Shown here in pieces: positions 48,308-62,300 of a stretch of DNA of 64,000 nt. The notes beneath the pieces were generated by a model. That model searched no databases. It saw only the letters and a program-made list of their open reading frames with translations, and was not told the origin of the DNA. Origin of the DNA: Colletes latitarsis. Taxonomy: Eukaryota; Arthropoda; Insecta; Hymenoptera; Colletidae. Within the stretch, counting starts at the first letter, position 1; each line of letters begins with the position of its first letter. The position numbers and the translations under genes were made by a program. Location: NCBI RefSeq assembly GCF_051014445.1, contig NC_135136.1:13162001-13226000 (forward strand), in the 5' to 3' direction.

Positions 48308-51261
48308 AGTAATGTGGTAGCACACTGAAACAGTCCATTAAACCTGGTTTCGATCAATATTTTTGAGGATAACGCATGTTAGATCTTGGTTAGGCCTGGG
48401 ATTTGCCCTCATCAGACACATACTTTCGCATTCTCCACATACTTGTTGAACAGATCCTAGGTATTCTTCTGGTTTGGATCACGTAGTAATGTGGTACCAC
48501 ACTGAAAGAGTCCATTAAACCCGGTTTCGATCAATATTTTAGTGGATAACGCAAGTTAGGTCTGGGATAGGTCTGGGATTTGCCCTCATCAGGGTCATAT
48601 TTTCGCGTTCTTCACATACTTGTTGAACAGATCCTGGGTATTTTTCTGGTTTGGATCAGGTAGTAATGTGGTACCACACTGAAACAGTCGATTAAACCTG
48701 GTTTCGATCAATATTATTGAGGATAACGCATGTTAGGTCTAGGTTAGGCCCGGAATTTGCCCTCATCAGGCTCGTACTATCGCATATTCCTCATGGTTCA
48801 TGGCCGGATTCTGGGCTATTTCTAGATTGGATCCTGTAGTATTGTGGTACCACACTGAAACATTCAATTAAACCTGGTCTTGATAAATATTTTAGAGGAT
48901 ATCGCATGTTAGATCTGGGTTATGTCTAGGATTTGCCCAAATCAGGCTCATAAATTCGCATATTTCTCATACTTCATGGCTAGATACTGGGCTTTTTCAG
49001 GATTGGATCACGTAGTAATGTGGTACCACACTGAAACAGTACATTTAACCTGGTTTCGATCAATATTTTAGAGGACAACGCAAGTTAGGTCTGCGATAGG
49101 TCTGGGAATTGCCATCATCAGGGTCATATTTTCGCGTTCTTCACATACTTGTTGAACAGATCCTGGGTATTTTTCTGGTTTGGATCAGGTAGTAACGTGG
49201 TACCACACTGAAGCAGTCGATTAAACCTGGTTTCGATTAATATTTTTGAGGATAACGCATGTTAGGTCTAGGATAGGTCCGGGATTTGCGCTCACCAGGG
49301 TCATATTTCCGCGTTCTTCACATACTTGTTGAACAGATCCTGGGTATTTTTCTGGTTTGGATCAGGCAGTAATGTGGTACCACACTGAAGCAGTCCATTA
49401 AACCTGGTCTTGATAAATATTTTAGAAGATAACGCATGTTAGATCTGGGTAATGTCTAGGATTTGCCCTAATCAGGCACATAATTTCGCATTTTCCACAT
49501 ACATGTTGAACAGATCCTGGGTTTCTTCTGGTTTGGATCACGTAGTAATGTGGTACCACACTGAAGCATTCAATTAAACCTGGTCTTGGTAAATATTTTA
49601 GAGGATAACGCATGTTAGGTCTGGGGTAGGTCTGGGATTTGCTCTCATCAGGCTCGTACTTTCGCATATTTCTCATACTTGATGGCCAGATTCTGGGCTT
49701 TTTCTAGTTTGGATTCTGTAGTAATGTGGTGCCACACTGAGACAGTCCATTTAACCTGGTTTCTATCAATATTTTAGAGGTTAACACATGTTATGTCTAG
49801 GTAAGGCCTGGGATTTACTCTCATCAGGCTCGTACTTTCGCATATTTCTCATAATTCATGGCCAGATTTTGGGCTTTTTCTGGATTGGATCAGGTAGTAA
49901 TGTGGTACCTCACTGAGACAGTCCATTAAACCAAGTTTCGATCAATATTTTAAAGGACAACGGAAGTTAGGTCTCGGATAGGTCTGGTATTTGCCCTGAT
50001 CAGGCTCGCACTTTCGCATATTTCTCATACTCGGTGGCCAGATTCTGGGCTTTTTCTGGTTTGGATCCCGTAGTATTGTGGTACCACACAGAAACATTCA
50101 ATTAAACCTGGTCTTGATAAATATTTTAGAGGATAACGCATGTTAGATCTGGGTTATGTCTAGGATTTGCCCAAATCAGGCTCATAAATTCGCATATTTC
50201 TCATACTTCATGGCTAGATACTGGGCTTTTTCAGGATTGGATCAGGTAGTAATGTGGTACCACACTGAAACAGTAAATTAAACCTAGTTTCGATCAATAT
50301 TTTAGAGGATAGGTCTGGGATTTGCCCTCATCAGGGTCATATTTTCGCATTTTTCACATACCTGTTGAACAGATCCCTGGCTTTTTCTGGTTTGGATCAC
50401 GTAGAAATGTGGTACCACACTGAAACATTCAATTAAACCTGGTACTGATAAATATTTTTGAGGGTAACGCATGTTAGGTCTAGGTCAGGCCTGGGATTTT
50501 CCCTCATCAGACACATACTTTCGCACTCTTCACATACTTGTTGAACGGATCCTGGGTGTTTTCTGGTTTGGATCACGTAGTAATGTGGTAGCACACTGAA
50601 AGAGTCCATTATACCTGGTTGCGATCAATATTTTACAGGATAACGCATGTTCTGTCTAGGTTAGGCCTGGGATTTGCCCTCATCAGACACATACTTTCGC
50701 ATTTTCCGCATACTTGTTGAACAGATCCTGGGTTTTTTCTGGTTTGGATCACGTAGTAATGTGGTAGCACACTGAAACAGTCCATTAAACCTGGTTTCGA
50801 TCAATATCTTTGAGGATAACTCATGTCAGGTCTAGGTTAGGCCCGGGATTTGCCCTCATCAGGGTCATATTTCCGCGTTCTTCACATACTTGTTGAACAG
50901 ATCCTGGGCTTTTTCTGGATTGGATCAGGTTGTAATGTGGTACCACACTGAAGCAGTCCATTAAACCTGGTTTCGATCAATATTTTAGAGGAGAACGCAA
51001 GTTAGGTCTGGGATAGGTCTGGGATTTGCCCTGATCAGGCTCGCACTTTCGCATATTTCTCGCACTCGGTGGCCAGATTTTGGGCTTTTTCTGGTTTGGA
51101 TCCCGTAGTATTGTGGTACCACACTGAAACATTCAATTAAACCTGGTCTTGATAAATATTTTAGAGGACAACGCATGTTAGATCTGGGTTATGTCTAGGA
51201 TTTGCCCAAATCAGGCTCATGAATTCGCATATTTCTCATACTTCATGGCTAGATACTGGGC
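48308..51261 (+). repeat. Mosaic satellite stretch between the 13-unit HOR and the 4-kb HOR
   Basis: These units resemble 37260-39060 and then 21130-22400. They have more private single-base changes than the neighbouring HORs: AATATTATTGAGG (48711), TACTATCGC (48776), GGATATCGC (48896), AGGTTAACACATG (49778) and AACCAAGTTTCG (49930). A 21-bp-deleted unit lies at 50305. No gene was seen. Confidence 0.8.
50305..50319 (+). repeat. 21-bp-deleted unit junction
   Basis: Same junction, in the mosaic stretch before the 4-kb HOR. Confidence 0.9.
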
Positions 51262-54200
51262 TTTTTTAGGATTGGATCACGTAGTAATGTGGTACCACAC
51301 TGAAACAGTAAATTAAACCTAGTTTCGATCAATATTTTAGAGGATAACGCAAGTTAGGTCTAGGTTAGGCCTGGGATTTTCCCTCATCAGACACATACTT
51401 TCGCATTCTTCACATACTTGTTGAACGGATCCTGTGGTTTTTCAGGTTTGGATCACGTAGTAATGTGGTAGCTCACTGAAACAGTCCATTAAACCTGGTT
51501 TCGATCAATATTTTAGAGGATAACGCATGTTCTATCTAGGTTAGGCCTGGGATTTGCCCTCATCAGACACATACTTTCGCATTCTCCACATACTTGTTGA
51601 ACAGATCCTGGGTTCTTTCTGGTTTGGATCACGTAGTAATGTGGTAGCACACTGAAACAGTCCATTAAACCTGGTTTCGATCAACATTTTTGAGGATAAC
51701 GCATGTTAGATCTTGGTTAGGCCTGGGATTTGCCCTCATCAGACACATACTTTCGCATTCTCCACATACATGTTGAACAGATCCTGGGTATTTTTCTGGT
51801 TTGGATCAGGTAGTAATGTGGTACCACACTGAAGCAGTCGATTAAACCTGGTTTCGATCAATATATTTGAGGATAACTAATGTTAGGTCTAGGTTAGGCC
51901 CGGGATTTGCCCTCATCAGGGTCATATTTCCGCGTTCTTCACATACATGTTGAACAGATCCTGGGCTTTTTCTGGATTGGATCAGGTAGTAATGTGGTAC
52001 CACACTGAAACAGTCCATTAAACCCGGTTTCGATAAATATTTTAGAGGACAACGCAAGTTAGGTCTGGGATAGGTCTGGGATTTGCCCTGATCAGGCTCG
52101 CACTTTCGCATATTTCTCATACTCGGTGGCCAGATTCTGGGCTTTTTCTGGTTTGGATCCCGTAGTATTGTGGTACTACACTGAAACATTCAATTAATCC
52201 TGGTCTTGATAAATATTTTAGAGGATAACGCATGTTAGATCTGGGTTATGTCTAGGATTTGTCCAAATCAGGCTCATAAATTCGCATATTTCTCATACTT
52301 CATGGCAAGATACTGGGCTTTTTCAGGATAGGATCACGTAGTAATGTGGTAGCACACTGAAACAGTCCATTAAACCTGGTTTCGATCAATATTTTAGAGG
52401 ATAACGCATGTTCTGTCTAGGTTAGGCCTGGGATTTGTCCTCATCAGACACATACTTTCGCATTTTCCACATACATGTTGAACAGATTCTGGGTTTTTTC
52501 TGGTTTGGATCACGTAGTAATGTGGTAGCACACTGAAACAGTCCATTAAACCTGGTTTCGATCAATATATTTGAGGATAACTCATGTTAGGTCTAGGTTA
52601 GGCCCGGGATTTGCACTCATCAGGGTCATATTTCCGCGTTCTTCACATACTTGTTGAACAGATCCTGAGCTTTTTCTGGATTGGATCAGGTAGTAATGTG
52701 GTACCACACTGAAACAGTCCATTAAACCTGGTTTCGATCAATATTTTAGAGGATAACGCATGTTAGGTCTGGGGTAGGTCTGGGATTTGCTCTCATCAGG
52801 CTCGTACTTTCGCATATTTCTCATACTTGATGGCCAGATTCTGGGCTTTTTCTAGTTTGGATTCTGTAGTAATGTGGTGCCACACTGAGACAGTCCATTT
52901 AACCTGGTTTCTATCAATATTTTAGAGGATAACGCATTTTAGGTCTGGGGTAGGTCTGGGATTTGCTCTCATCAGGCTCGTAGTTTCGCATATTTCTCAT
53001 ACTTGATGGCCAGATTCTGGGCTTTTCCTAGTTTGGATTCTGTAGTAATGTGGTGCCACACTGAGACAGTCCATTTAACCTGGTTTCTATCAATATTTTA
53101 GAGGATAACGCATGTTATGTCTAGGTTAGGCCTGGGATTTGCTCTCATCAGGCTCGTACTTTCGCATATTTCTCATAATTCATGGCCAGATTCTAGGCTT
53201 TTTCTGGATTGGATCAGGTAGTAATATGGTACCACACTGAGACAGTCCATTAAACTTGGTTTCGATCAATATTTTAGAGGACAACGGAAGTTACGTCTCG
53301 GATAGGTCTGGGATTTGCCCTGATCAGGCTCGCACTTTCGCATATTTCTCATACTCGGTGGCCAGATTCTGGGCTTTTTCTGGTTTGAATCACGTAGAAA
53401 TGTGGTACCACACTGAAACATTCAATTAAACCTGGTACTGATAAATAATTTTGAGGGTAACGCATGTTAGGTCTAGGTTAGGCCTGGGATTTGCCCTCAT
53501 CAGACACATACTTTCGCATTCTCCACATACTTGTTGAACAGATCCTGGGTTCTTTCTGGTTTGGATCAGGTAGTAATGTGGTACCACACTGAAACAGTAA
53601 ATTAAACCTAGTTTCGATCAATATTTTAGAGGATAGGTCTGGGATTTGCCCTCATCAGGGTCATATTTTCGCATTTTTCACATACCTGTTGAACAGATCC
53701 CTGGCTTTTTCTGGTTTGGATCACGTAGAAATGTGGTACCACACTGAAACATTCAATTAAACCTGGTACTGATAAATATTTTTGAGGGTAACGCATGTTA
53801 GGTCTAGGTCAGGCCTGGGATTTTCCCTCATCAGACACATACTTTCGCACTCTTCACATACTTGTTGAACGGATCCTGGGTGTTTTCTGGTTTGGATCAC
53901 GTAGTAATGTGGTAGCACACTGAAAGAGTCCATTAAACCTGGTTGCGATCAATATTTTAGAGGATAACGCATGTTCTGTCTAGGTTAGGCCTGGGATTTG
54001 CCCTCATCAGACACATACTTTCGCATTTTCCGCATACTTGTTGAACAGATCCTGGGTTTTTTCTGGTTTGGATCACGTAGTAATGTGGTAACACACTGAA
54101 ACAGTCCATTAAACCTGGTTTCGATCAATATCTTTGAGGATAACTCATGTTAGGTCTAGGTTAGGCCCGGGATTTGCCCTCATCAGGGTCATATTTCCGC

Positions 54201-55753
54201 GTTCTTCACATACTTGTTGAACAGATCCTGGGCTTTTTCTGGATTGGATCAGGTTGTAATGTGGTACCACACTGAAACAGTCCATTAAACCTGGTTTCGA
54301 TCAATATTTTAGAGGAGAACGCAAGTTAGGTCTGGGATAGGTCTGGGATTTGCCCTGATCAGGCTCGCACTTTCGCATATTTCTCGCACTCGGTGGCCAG
54401 ATTTTGGGCTTTTTCTGGTTTGGATCCCGTAGTATTGTGGTACCACACTGAAACATTCAATTAAACCTGGTCTTGATAAATATTTTAGAGGATAACGCAT
54501 GTTAGATCTGGGTTATGTCTAGGATTTGCCCAAATCAGGCTCATGAATTCGCATATTTCTCATACTTCATGGCTAGATACTGGGCTTTTTCAGGATTGGA
54601 TCACGTAGTAATGTGGTACCACACTGAAACAGTAAATTAAACCTAGTTTCGATCAATATTTTAGAGGATAACGCATGTTCTGTCTAGGTTAGGCCTGGGA
54701 TTTGCCCTCATCAGACACATACTTTCGCATTCTCCACATACTTGTTGAACAGATCCTAGGTATTCTTCTGGTTTGGATCACGTAGTAATGTGGTACCACA
54801 CTGAAGCAGTCGATTAAACCTGGTTTCGATCAATATTTTTGAGGATAACGCATGTTAGGTCTAGGTTAGGCCCGGGATTTGCCCTCACCAGGGTCATATT
54901 TTCGCGTTCTTCACATACTTGTTGAACAGATCCTGGGTATTTTTCTGGTTTGGATCACGCAGTAATGTGGTACCACACTGAAATAGTCGATTAAACCTGG
55001 TCTTGATAAATATTTTAGAAGATAACGCATGTTAGATCTGGGTAATGTCTAGGATTTGCCCTAATCAGGCACATAATTTCGCATTTTCCACATACATGTT
55101 GAACAGATCCTGGGTTTCTTCTGGTTTGGATCACGTAGTAATGTGGTACCACACTGAAGCATTCAATTAAACCTGGTCTTGGTAAATATTTTAGAGGATA
55201 ACGCATGTTAGGTCTGGGGTAGGTCTGGGATTTGCTCTCATCAGGCTCGTACTTTCGCATATTTCTCATAATTCATGGCCAGATTCTGGGCTTTTTCTGG
55301 ATTGGATCAGGTAGTAATGTGGTACCACACTGAGACAGTCCATTAAACCTGGTTTCGATCAATATTTAAAAGGACAACGGAAGTTAGGTCTCGGATAGGT
55401 CTGGGATTTGCCCTGATCAGGCTCGCACTTTCGCATATTTCTCATACTCGGTGGCCAGATTCTGGGCTTTTTCTGGTTTGGATCCCGTAGAATTGTGGTA
55501 CCACACAGAAACATTCAATTAAACCTGGTCTTGATAAATATTTTAGAGGATAACGCATGTTAGATCTGGGTTATGTCTAGGATTTGCCCAAATCAGGCTC
55601 ATAAATTCGCATATTTCTCATACTTCATGGCTAGATACTGGGCTTTTTCAGGATTGGATCACGTAGTAATGTGGTACCACACTGAAACAGTAAATTAAAC
55701 CTAGTTTCGATCAATATTTTAGAGGATAACGCATGTTCTGTCTAGGTTAGGCC
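51262..55753 (+). repeat. 4-kb-class HOR, unit A (partner at 59324-63815)
   Basis: It matches 59324-63815 at an offset of 8,062 bp at both ends. Private variants include GTGGTACTACAC (52177/60239), a pair of adjacent TCTGGGGTAGG units (52761-53100), GTAGAATTGTGG (55489/63551) and AATATTTAAAAGG (55364/63426). Relative to the partner it has one extra unit (52513-52688) and lacks one (partner 63157-63332), so both copies come out at 4,492 bp. Confidence 0.9.
53629..53643 (+). repeat. 21-bp-deleted unit junction
   Basis: Same junction, in HOR unit A. Confidence 0.9.
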
Positions 55754-58700
55754 TGGGATTTGCCCTCATCAGACACATACTTTCGCATTTTCCACATACC
55801 TGTTGAACAGATCCTGGGTATTTTTCTGGTTTGGATCAGGTAGTAATGTGGTACCACACTGAAGCAGTCGATTAAACCTGCTTTCGATCAATATATTTGA
55901 GGATAACTAATGTTAGGTCTAGGTTAGGCCCGGGATTTGCCCTCATCAGGGTCATATTTCCGCGTTCTTCACATACATGTTGAACAGATCCTGGGCTTTT
56001 TCTGGATTGGATCAGGTAGTAATGTGGTACCACACTGAAACAGTCCATTAAACCCGGTTTCGATAAATATTTTAGAGGACAGCGCAAGTTAGGTATGGGA
56101 TAGGTCTGGGATTTGCCCTGATCAGGCTCGCACTTTCGCATATTTCTCATACTCGGTGGCCAGATTCTGGGCTTTTTCTGGTTTGGATCCCGTAGTATTG
56201 TGGTACCACACTGAAACATTCAATTAATCCTGGTCTTGATAAATATTTTAGAGGATAACGCATGTTAGATCTGGGTTATGTCTAGGATTTGTCCAAATCA
56301 GGCTCATAAATTCGCATATTTCTCATACTTCATGGCTAGATACTGGGCTTTTTCAGGATTGGATCACGTAGTAATGTGGTAGCACACTGAAACAGTCCAT
56401 TAAACCCGGTTTCGATCAATATTTTAGTGGATAACGCAGGTTAGGTCTGGGATAGGTCTGGGATTTGCCCTCATCAGGGTCATATTTTCGCGTTCTTCAC
56501 ATACTTGTTGAACAGATCCTGGGTATTTCTCTGGTTTGGATCAGGCACTAATGTGGCACCACACTTAAACAGTCGATTAAACCTGGTTTCGATCAATATT
56601 TTTGAGGATAACGCATGTTAGGTCTAGGTTAGGCCCGGGATTTGCCCTCACCAGGGACATATTTCCGCGTTCTTCACATACTTGTTGAACAGATCCTGGG
56701 TATTTTTCTGGTTTGGATCACGTAGTAATGTGGTACCACACTGAAACAGTCGATTAAACCTGGTTTCGATCAGTATTTTTGAGGGTAACGCATGTTAGGT
56801 CTAGGTTAGGCCTGGGATTTTCCCTGATCAGCCACATACTTTCGCATTCTTCACATACTTGTTGAACGGATCCTGGGTTTTTTGTGGTTTGGATCACGTA
56901 GTAATGTGGTACCACACTGAAGCATTCAATTAAACCTGGACTTGATAAATGTTTTAGAGGATAACGCATGTTGAGTCTGGGATAAGTCTGGGATTTGCCC
57001 TCATCAGGCTCATAGTTTCGCGTTTTTCACATACTTGCTGAACAGATCCTGGGTTTTTTCTGTTTTGGATAACGTAGTAATGTCGTACCACACTGAAACA
57101 GTCCATTAAACCTGGTTTCGATCAATATTTTAAAGAATAACGCATGTTAGGTCATGGTTAGGTCTGGGATTTGCTCTCATCAGGCTCGTACTTTCGCATA
57201 TTCCTCATGGTTCATGGCCAGATTCTGGGCTTTTTCTGGATTGGATCAGGTAGTAATGTGGTACCACACTGAAACAGTCCATTAAACCTGGTTTCGATCA
57301 ATATTTTAGAGGACAACGCAAGTTAGGTCTGGGATAGGTCTGGGATTTGCCCTGATCAGGCTCGCACTTTCGCATATTTCTCATACTCGGTGGCCAGATT
57401 CTGGGCTTTTTCTGGTTTGGATCCCGTAGTATTGTGGTACCACACTGAAACATTCAATTAAACCTGGTCTTGATAAATATTTTAGAGGATAACGCATGTT
57501 AGATCTGGGTTATGTCTAGGATTTGCCCAAATCAGGCTCATAAATTCGCATATTTCTCATACTTCATGGCCAGATACTGGGCTTTTTCAGGATTGGATCA
57601 GGTAGTAATGTGGTACCACACTGAAACAGTAAATTAAACCTAGTTTCGATCAATATTTTAGAGGATAGGTCTGGGATTTGCCCTCATCAGGGTCATATTT
57701 TCGCATTTTTCACATACCTGTTGAACAGATCCCTGGCTTTTTCTGGTTTGGATCACGTAGAAATGTGGTACCACACTTAAACATTCAATTAAACCTGGTA
57801 CTGATAAATATTTTTGAGGGTAACGCATGTTAGGTCTAGGTCAGGCCTGGGATTTTCCCTCATCAGACACATACTTTCGCACTCTTCACATACTTGTTGA
57901 ACGGATCCTGGGTGTTTTCTGGTTTGGATCACGTAGTAATGTGGTAGCACACTGAAAGAGTCCATTATACCTGGTTGCGATCAATATTTTACAGGATAAC
58001 GCATGTTCTGTCTAGGTTAGGCCTGGGATTTGCCCTCATCAGACACATACTTTCGCATTTTCCGCATACTTGTTGAACAGATCCTGGGTTTTTTCTGGTA
58101 TGGATCACGTAGTAATGTGGTAGCACACTGAAACAGTCCATTAAACCTGGTTTCGATCAATATCTTTGAGGATAACTCATGTTAGGTCTAGGTTAGGCCC
58201 GGGATTTGCCCTCATCAGGGTCATATTTCCGCGTTCTTCACATACTTGTTGAACAGATCCTGGGCTTTTTCTGGATTGGATCAGGTTGTAATGTGGTACC
58301 ACACTGAAGCAGTCCATTAAACCTAGTTTCGATCAATATTTTAGAGGAGAACGCAAGTTAGGTCTGGGATAGGTCTGGGATTTGCCCTGATCAGGCTCGC
58401 ACTTTCGCATATTTCTCGCACTCGGTGGCCAGATTTTGGGCTTTTTCTGGTTTGGATCCCGTAGTATTGTGGTACCACACTGAAACATTCAATTAAACCT
58501 GGTCTTGATAAATATTTTAGAGGATAACGCATGTTAGATCTGGGTTATGTCTAGGATTTGCCCAAATCAGGCTCATGAATTCGCATATTTCTCATACTTC
58601 ATGGCTAGATACTGGGCTTTTTCAGGATTGGATCACGTAGTAATGTGGTACCACACTGAAACAGTAAATTAAACCTAGTTTCGATCAATATTTTAGAGGA

Positions 58701-59323
58701 TAACGCAAATTAGGTCTAGGTTAGGCCTGGGATTTTCCCTCATCAGACACATACTTTCGCATTCTTCACATACTTGTTGAACGGATCCTGGGGTTTTTCA
58801 GGTTTGGATCACGTAGTAATGTGGTAGCTCACTGAAACAGTCCATTAAACCTGGTTTCGATCAATATTCTAGAGGATAACGCATGTTCTATCTAGGTTAG
58901 GCCTGGGATTTGCCCTCATCAGACACATACTTTCGCATTCTCCACATACTTGTTGAACAGATCCTGGGTTCTTTCTGGTTTGGATCACGTAGTAATGTGG
59001 TAGCACACTGAAACAGTCCATTAAACCTGGTTTCGATCAATATTTTTGAGGATAACGCATGTTAGATCTTGGTTAGGCCTGGGATTTGCCCTCATCAGAC
59101 ACATACTTTCGCATTCTCCACATACTTGTTGAACAGATCCTAGGTATTCTTCTGGTTTGGATCACGTAGTAATGTGGTACCACACTGAAAGAGTCCATTA
59201 AACCCGGTTTCGATCAATATTTTAGTGGATAACGCAAGTTAGGTCTGGGATAGGTCTGGGATTTGCCCTCATCAGGGTCATATTTTCGCGTTCTTCACAT
59301 ACTTGTTGAACAGATCCTGGGTA
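55754..59323 (+). repeat. 4-kb-class HOR, middle unit B
   Basis: It shares a spacing of about 4,030-4,032 bp with unit A for several landmarks (51842/55872, 53629/57661, 54309/58341). It lacks A's private TACTACAC (it has TACCACAC near 56206) and the TCTGGGGTAGG doublet, and has block D2-like units instead (TTAAAGAATAACGC, CGTTTTTCACATACTTGC). It ends in a hybrid unit at 59321-59335, where GGGTATTTTTC joins CAGGATTGG. Confidence 0.85.
57661..57675 (+). repeat. 21-bp-deleted unit junction
   Basis: Same junction, in HOR unit B, 4,032 bp after the one in unit A. Confidence 0.9.
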
Positions 59324-62300
59324 TTTTTCAGGATTGGATCACGTAGTAATGTGGTACCACACTGAAACAGTAAATTAAACCTAGTTTCGATCAATATTTT
59401 AGAGGATAACGCAAGTTAGGTCTAGGTTAGGCCTGGGATTTTCCCTCATCAGACACATACTTTCGCATTCTTCACATACTTGTTGAACGGATCCTGTGGT
59501 TTTTCAGGTTTGGATCACGTAGTAATGTGGTAGCTCACTGAAACAGTCCATTAAACCTGGTTTCGATCAATATTTTAGAGGATAACGCATGTTCTATCTA
59601 GGTTAGGCCTGGGATTTGCCCTCATCAGACACATACTTTCGCATTCTCCACATACTTGTTGAACAGATCCTGGGTTCTTTCTGGTTTGGATCACGTAGTA
59701 ATGTGGTAGCACACTGAAACAGTCCATTAAACCTGGTTTCGATCAATATTTTTGAGGATAACGCATGTTAGATCTTGGTTAGGCCTGGGATTTGCCCTCA
59801 TCAGACACATACTTTCGCATTCTCCACATACATGTTGAACAGATCCTGGGTATTTTTCTGGTTTGGATCAGGTAGTAATGTGGTACCACACTGAAGCAGT
59901 CGATTAAACCTGGTTTCGATCAATATATTTGAGGATAACTAATGTTAGGTCTAGGTTAGGCCCGGGATTTGCCCTCATCAGGGTCATATTTCCGCGTTCT
60001 TCACATACATGTTGAACAGATCCTGGGCTTTTTCTGGATTGGATCAGGTAGTAATGTGGTACCACACTGAAACAGTCCATTAAACCCGGTTTCGATAAAT
60101 ATTTTAGAGGACAACGCAAGTTAGGTCTGGGATAGGTCTGGGATTTGCCCTGATCAGGCTCGCACTTTCGCATATTTCTCATACTCGGTGGCCAGATTCT
60201 GGGCTTTTTCTGGTTTGGATCCCGTAGTATTGTGGTACTACACTGAAACATTCAATTAATCCTGGTCTTGATAAATATTTTAGAGGATAACGCATGTTAG
60301 ATCTGGGTTATGTCTAGGATTTGTCCAAATCAGGCTCATAAATTCGCATATTTCTCATACTTCATGGAAAGATACTGGGCTTTTTCAGGATAGGATCACG
60401 TAGTAATGTGGTAGCACACTGAAACAGTCCATTAAACCTGGCTTCGATCAATATTTTAGAGGATAACGCATGTTCTGTCTAGGTTAGGCCTGGGATTTGT
60501 CCTCATCAGACACATACTTTCGCATTTTCCACATACATGTTGAACAGATTCTGGGTTTTTTCTGGTTTGGATCAGGTAGTAATGTGGTACCACACTGAAG
60601 CAGTCCATTAAACCTGGTTTCGATCAATATTTTAGAGGATAACGCATGTTAGGTCTGGGGTAGGTCTGGGATTTGCTCTCATCAGGCTCGTACTTTCGCA
60701 TATTTCTCATACTTGATGGCCAGATTCTGGGCTTTTTCTAGTTTGGATTCTGTAGTAATGTGGTGCCACACTGAGACAGTCCATTTAACCTGGTTTCTAT
60801 CAATATTTTAGAGGATAACGCATTTTAGGTCTGGGGTAGGTCTGGGATTTGCTCTCATCAGGCTCGTAGTTTCGCATATTTCTCATACTTGATGGCCAGA
60901 TTCTGGGCTTTTCCTAGTTTGGATTCTGTAGTAATGTGGTGCCACACTGAGACAGTCCATTTAACCTCGTTTCTATCAATATTTTAGAGGATAACGCATG
61001 TTATGTCTAGGTTAGGCCTGGGATTTGCTCTCATCAGGCTCGTACTTTCGCATATTTCTCATAATTCATGGCCAGATTCTGGGCTTTTTCTGGATTGGAT
61101 CAGGTAGTAATATGGTACCACACTGAGACAGTCCATTAAACCTGGTTTCGATCAATATTTTAGAGGACAACGGAAGTTACGTCTCGGATAGGTCTGGGAT
61201 TTGCCCTGATCAGGCTCGCACTTTCGCATATTTCTCATACTCGGTGGCCAGATTCTGGGCTTTTTCTGGTTTGAATCACGTAGAAATGTGGTACCACACT
61301 GAAACATTCAATTAAACCTGGTACTGATAAATAATTTTGAGGGTAACGCATGTTAGGTCTAGGTTAGGCCTGGGATTTGCCCTCATCAGACACATACTTT
61401 CGCATTCTCCACATACTTGTTGAACAGATCCTGGGTTCTTTCTGGTTTGGATCAGGTAGTAATGTGGTACCACACTGAAACAGTAAATTAAACCTAGTTT
61501 CGATCAATATTTTAGAGGATAGGTCTGGGATTTGCCCTCATCAGGGTCATATTTTCGCATGTTTCACATACCTGTTGAACAGATCCCTGGCTTTTTCTGG
61601 TTTGGATCACGTAGAAATGTGGTACCACACTGAAACATTCAATTAAACCTGGTACTGATAAATATTTTTGAGGGTAACGCATGTTAGGTCTAGGTCAGGC
61701 CTGGGATTTTCCCTCATCAGACACATACTTTCGCACTCTTCACATACTTGTTGAACGGATCCTGGGTGTTTTCTGGTTTGGATCACGTAGTAATGTGGTA
61801 GCACACTGAAAGAGTCCATTAAACCTGGTTGCGATCAATATTTTAGAGGATAACGCATGTTCTGTCTAGGTTAGGCCTGGGATTTGCCCTCATCAGACAC
61901 ATACTTTCGCATTTTCCGCATACTTGTTGAACAGATCCTGGGTTTTTTCTGGTTTGGATCACGTAGTAATGTGGTAGCACACTGAAACAGTCCATTAAAC
62001 CTGGTTTCGATCAATATCTTTGAGGATAACTCATGTTAGGTCTAGGTTAGGCCCGGGATTTGCCCTCATCAGGGTCATATTTCCGCGTTCTTCACATACT
62101 TGTTGAACAGATCCTGGGCTTTTTCTGGATTGGATCAGGTAGTAATGTGGTACCACACTGAGACAGTCCATTAAACCTGGTTTCGATCAATATTTTAAAG
62201 GACAACGGAAGTTAGGTCTCGGATAGGTCTGGGATTTGCCCTGATCAGGCTCGCACTTTCGCATATTTCTCGCACTCGGTGGCCAGATTTTGGGCTTTTT

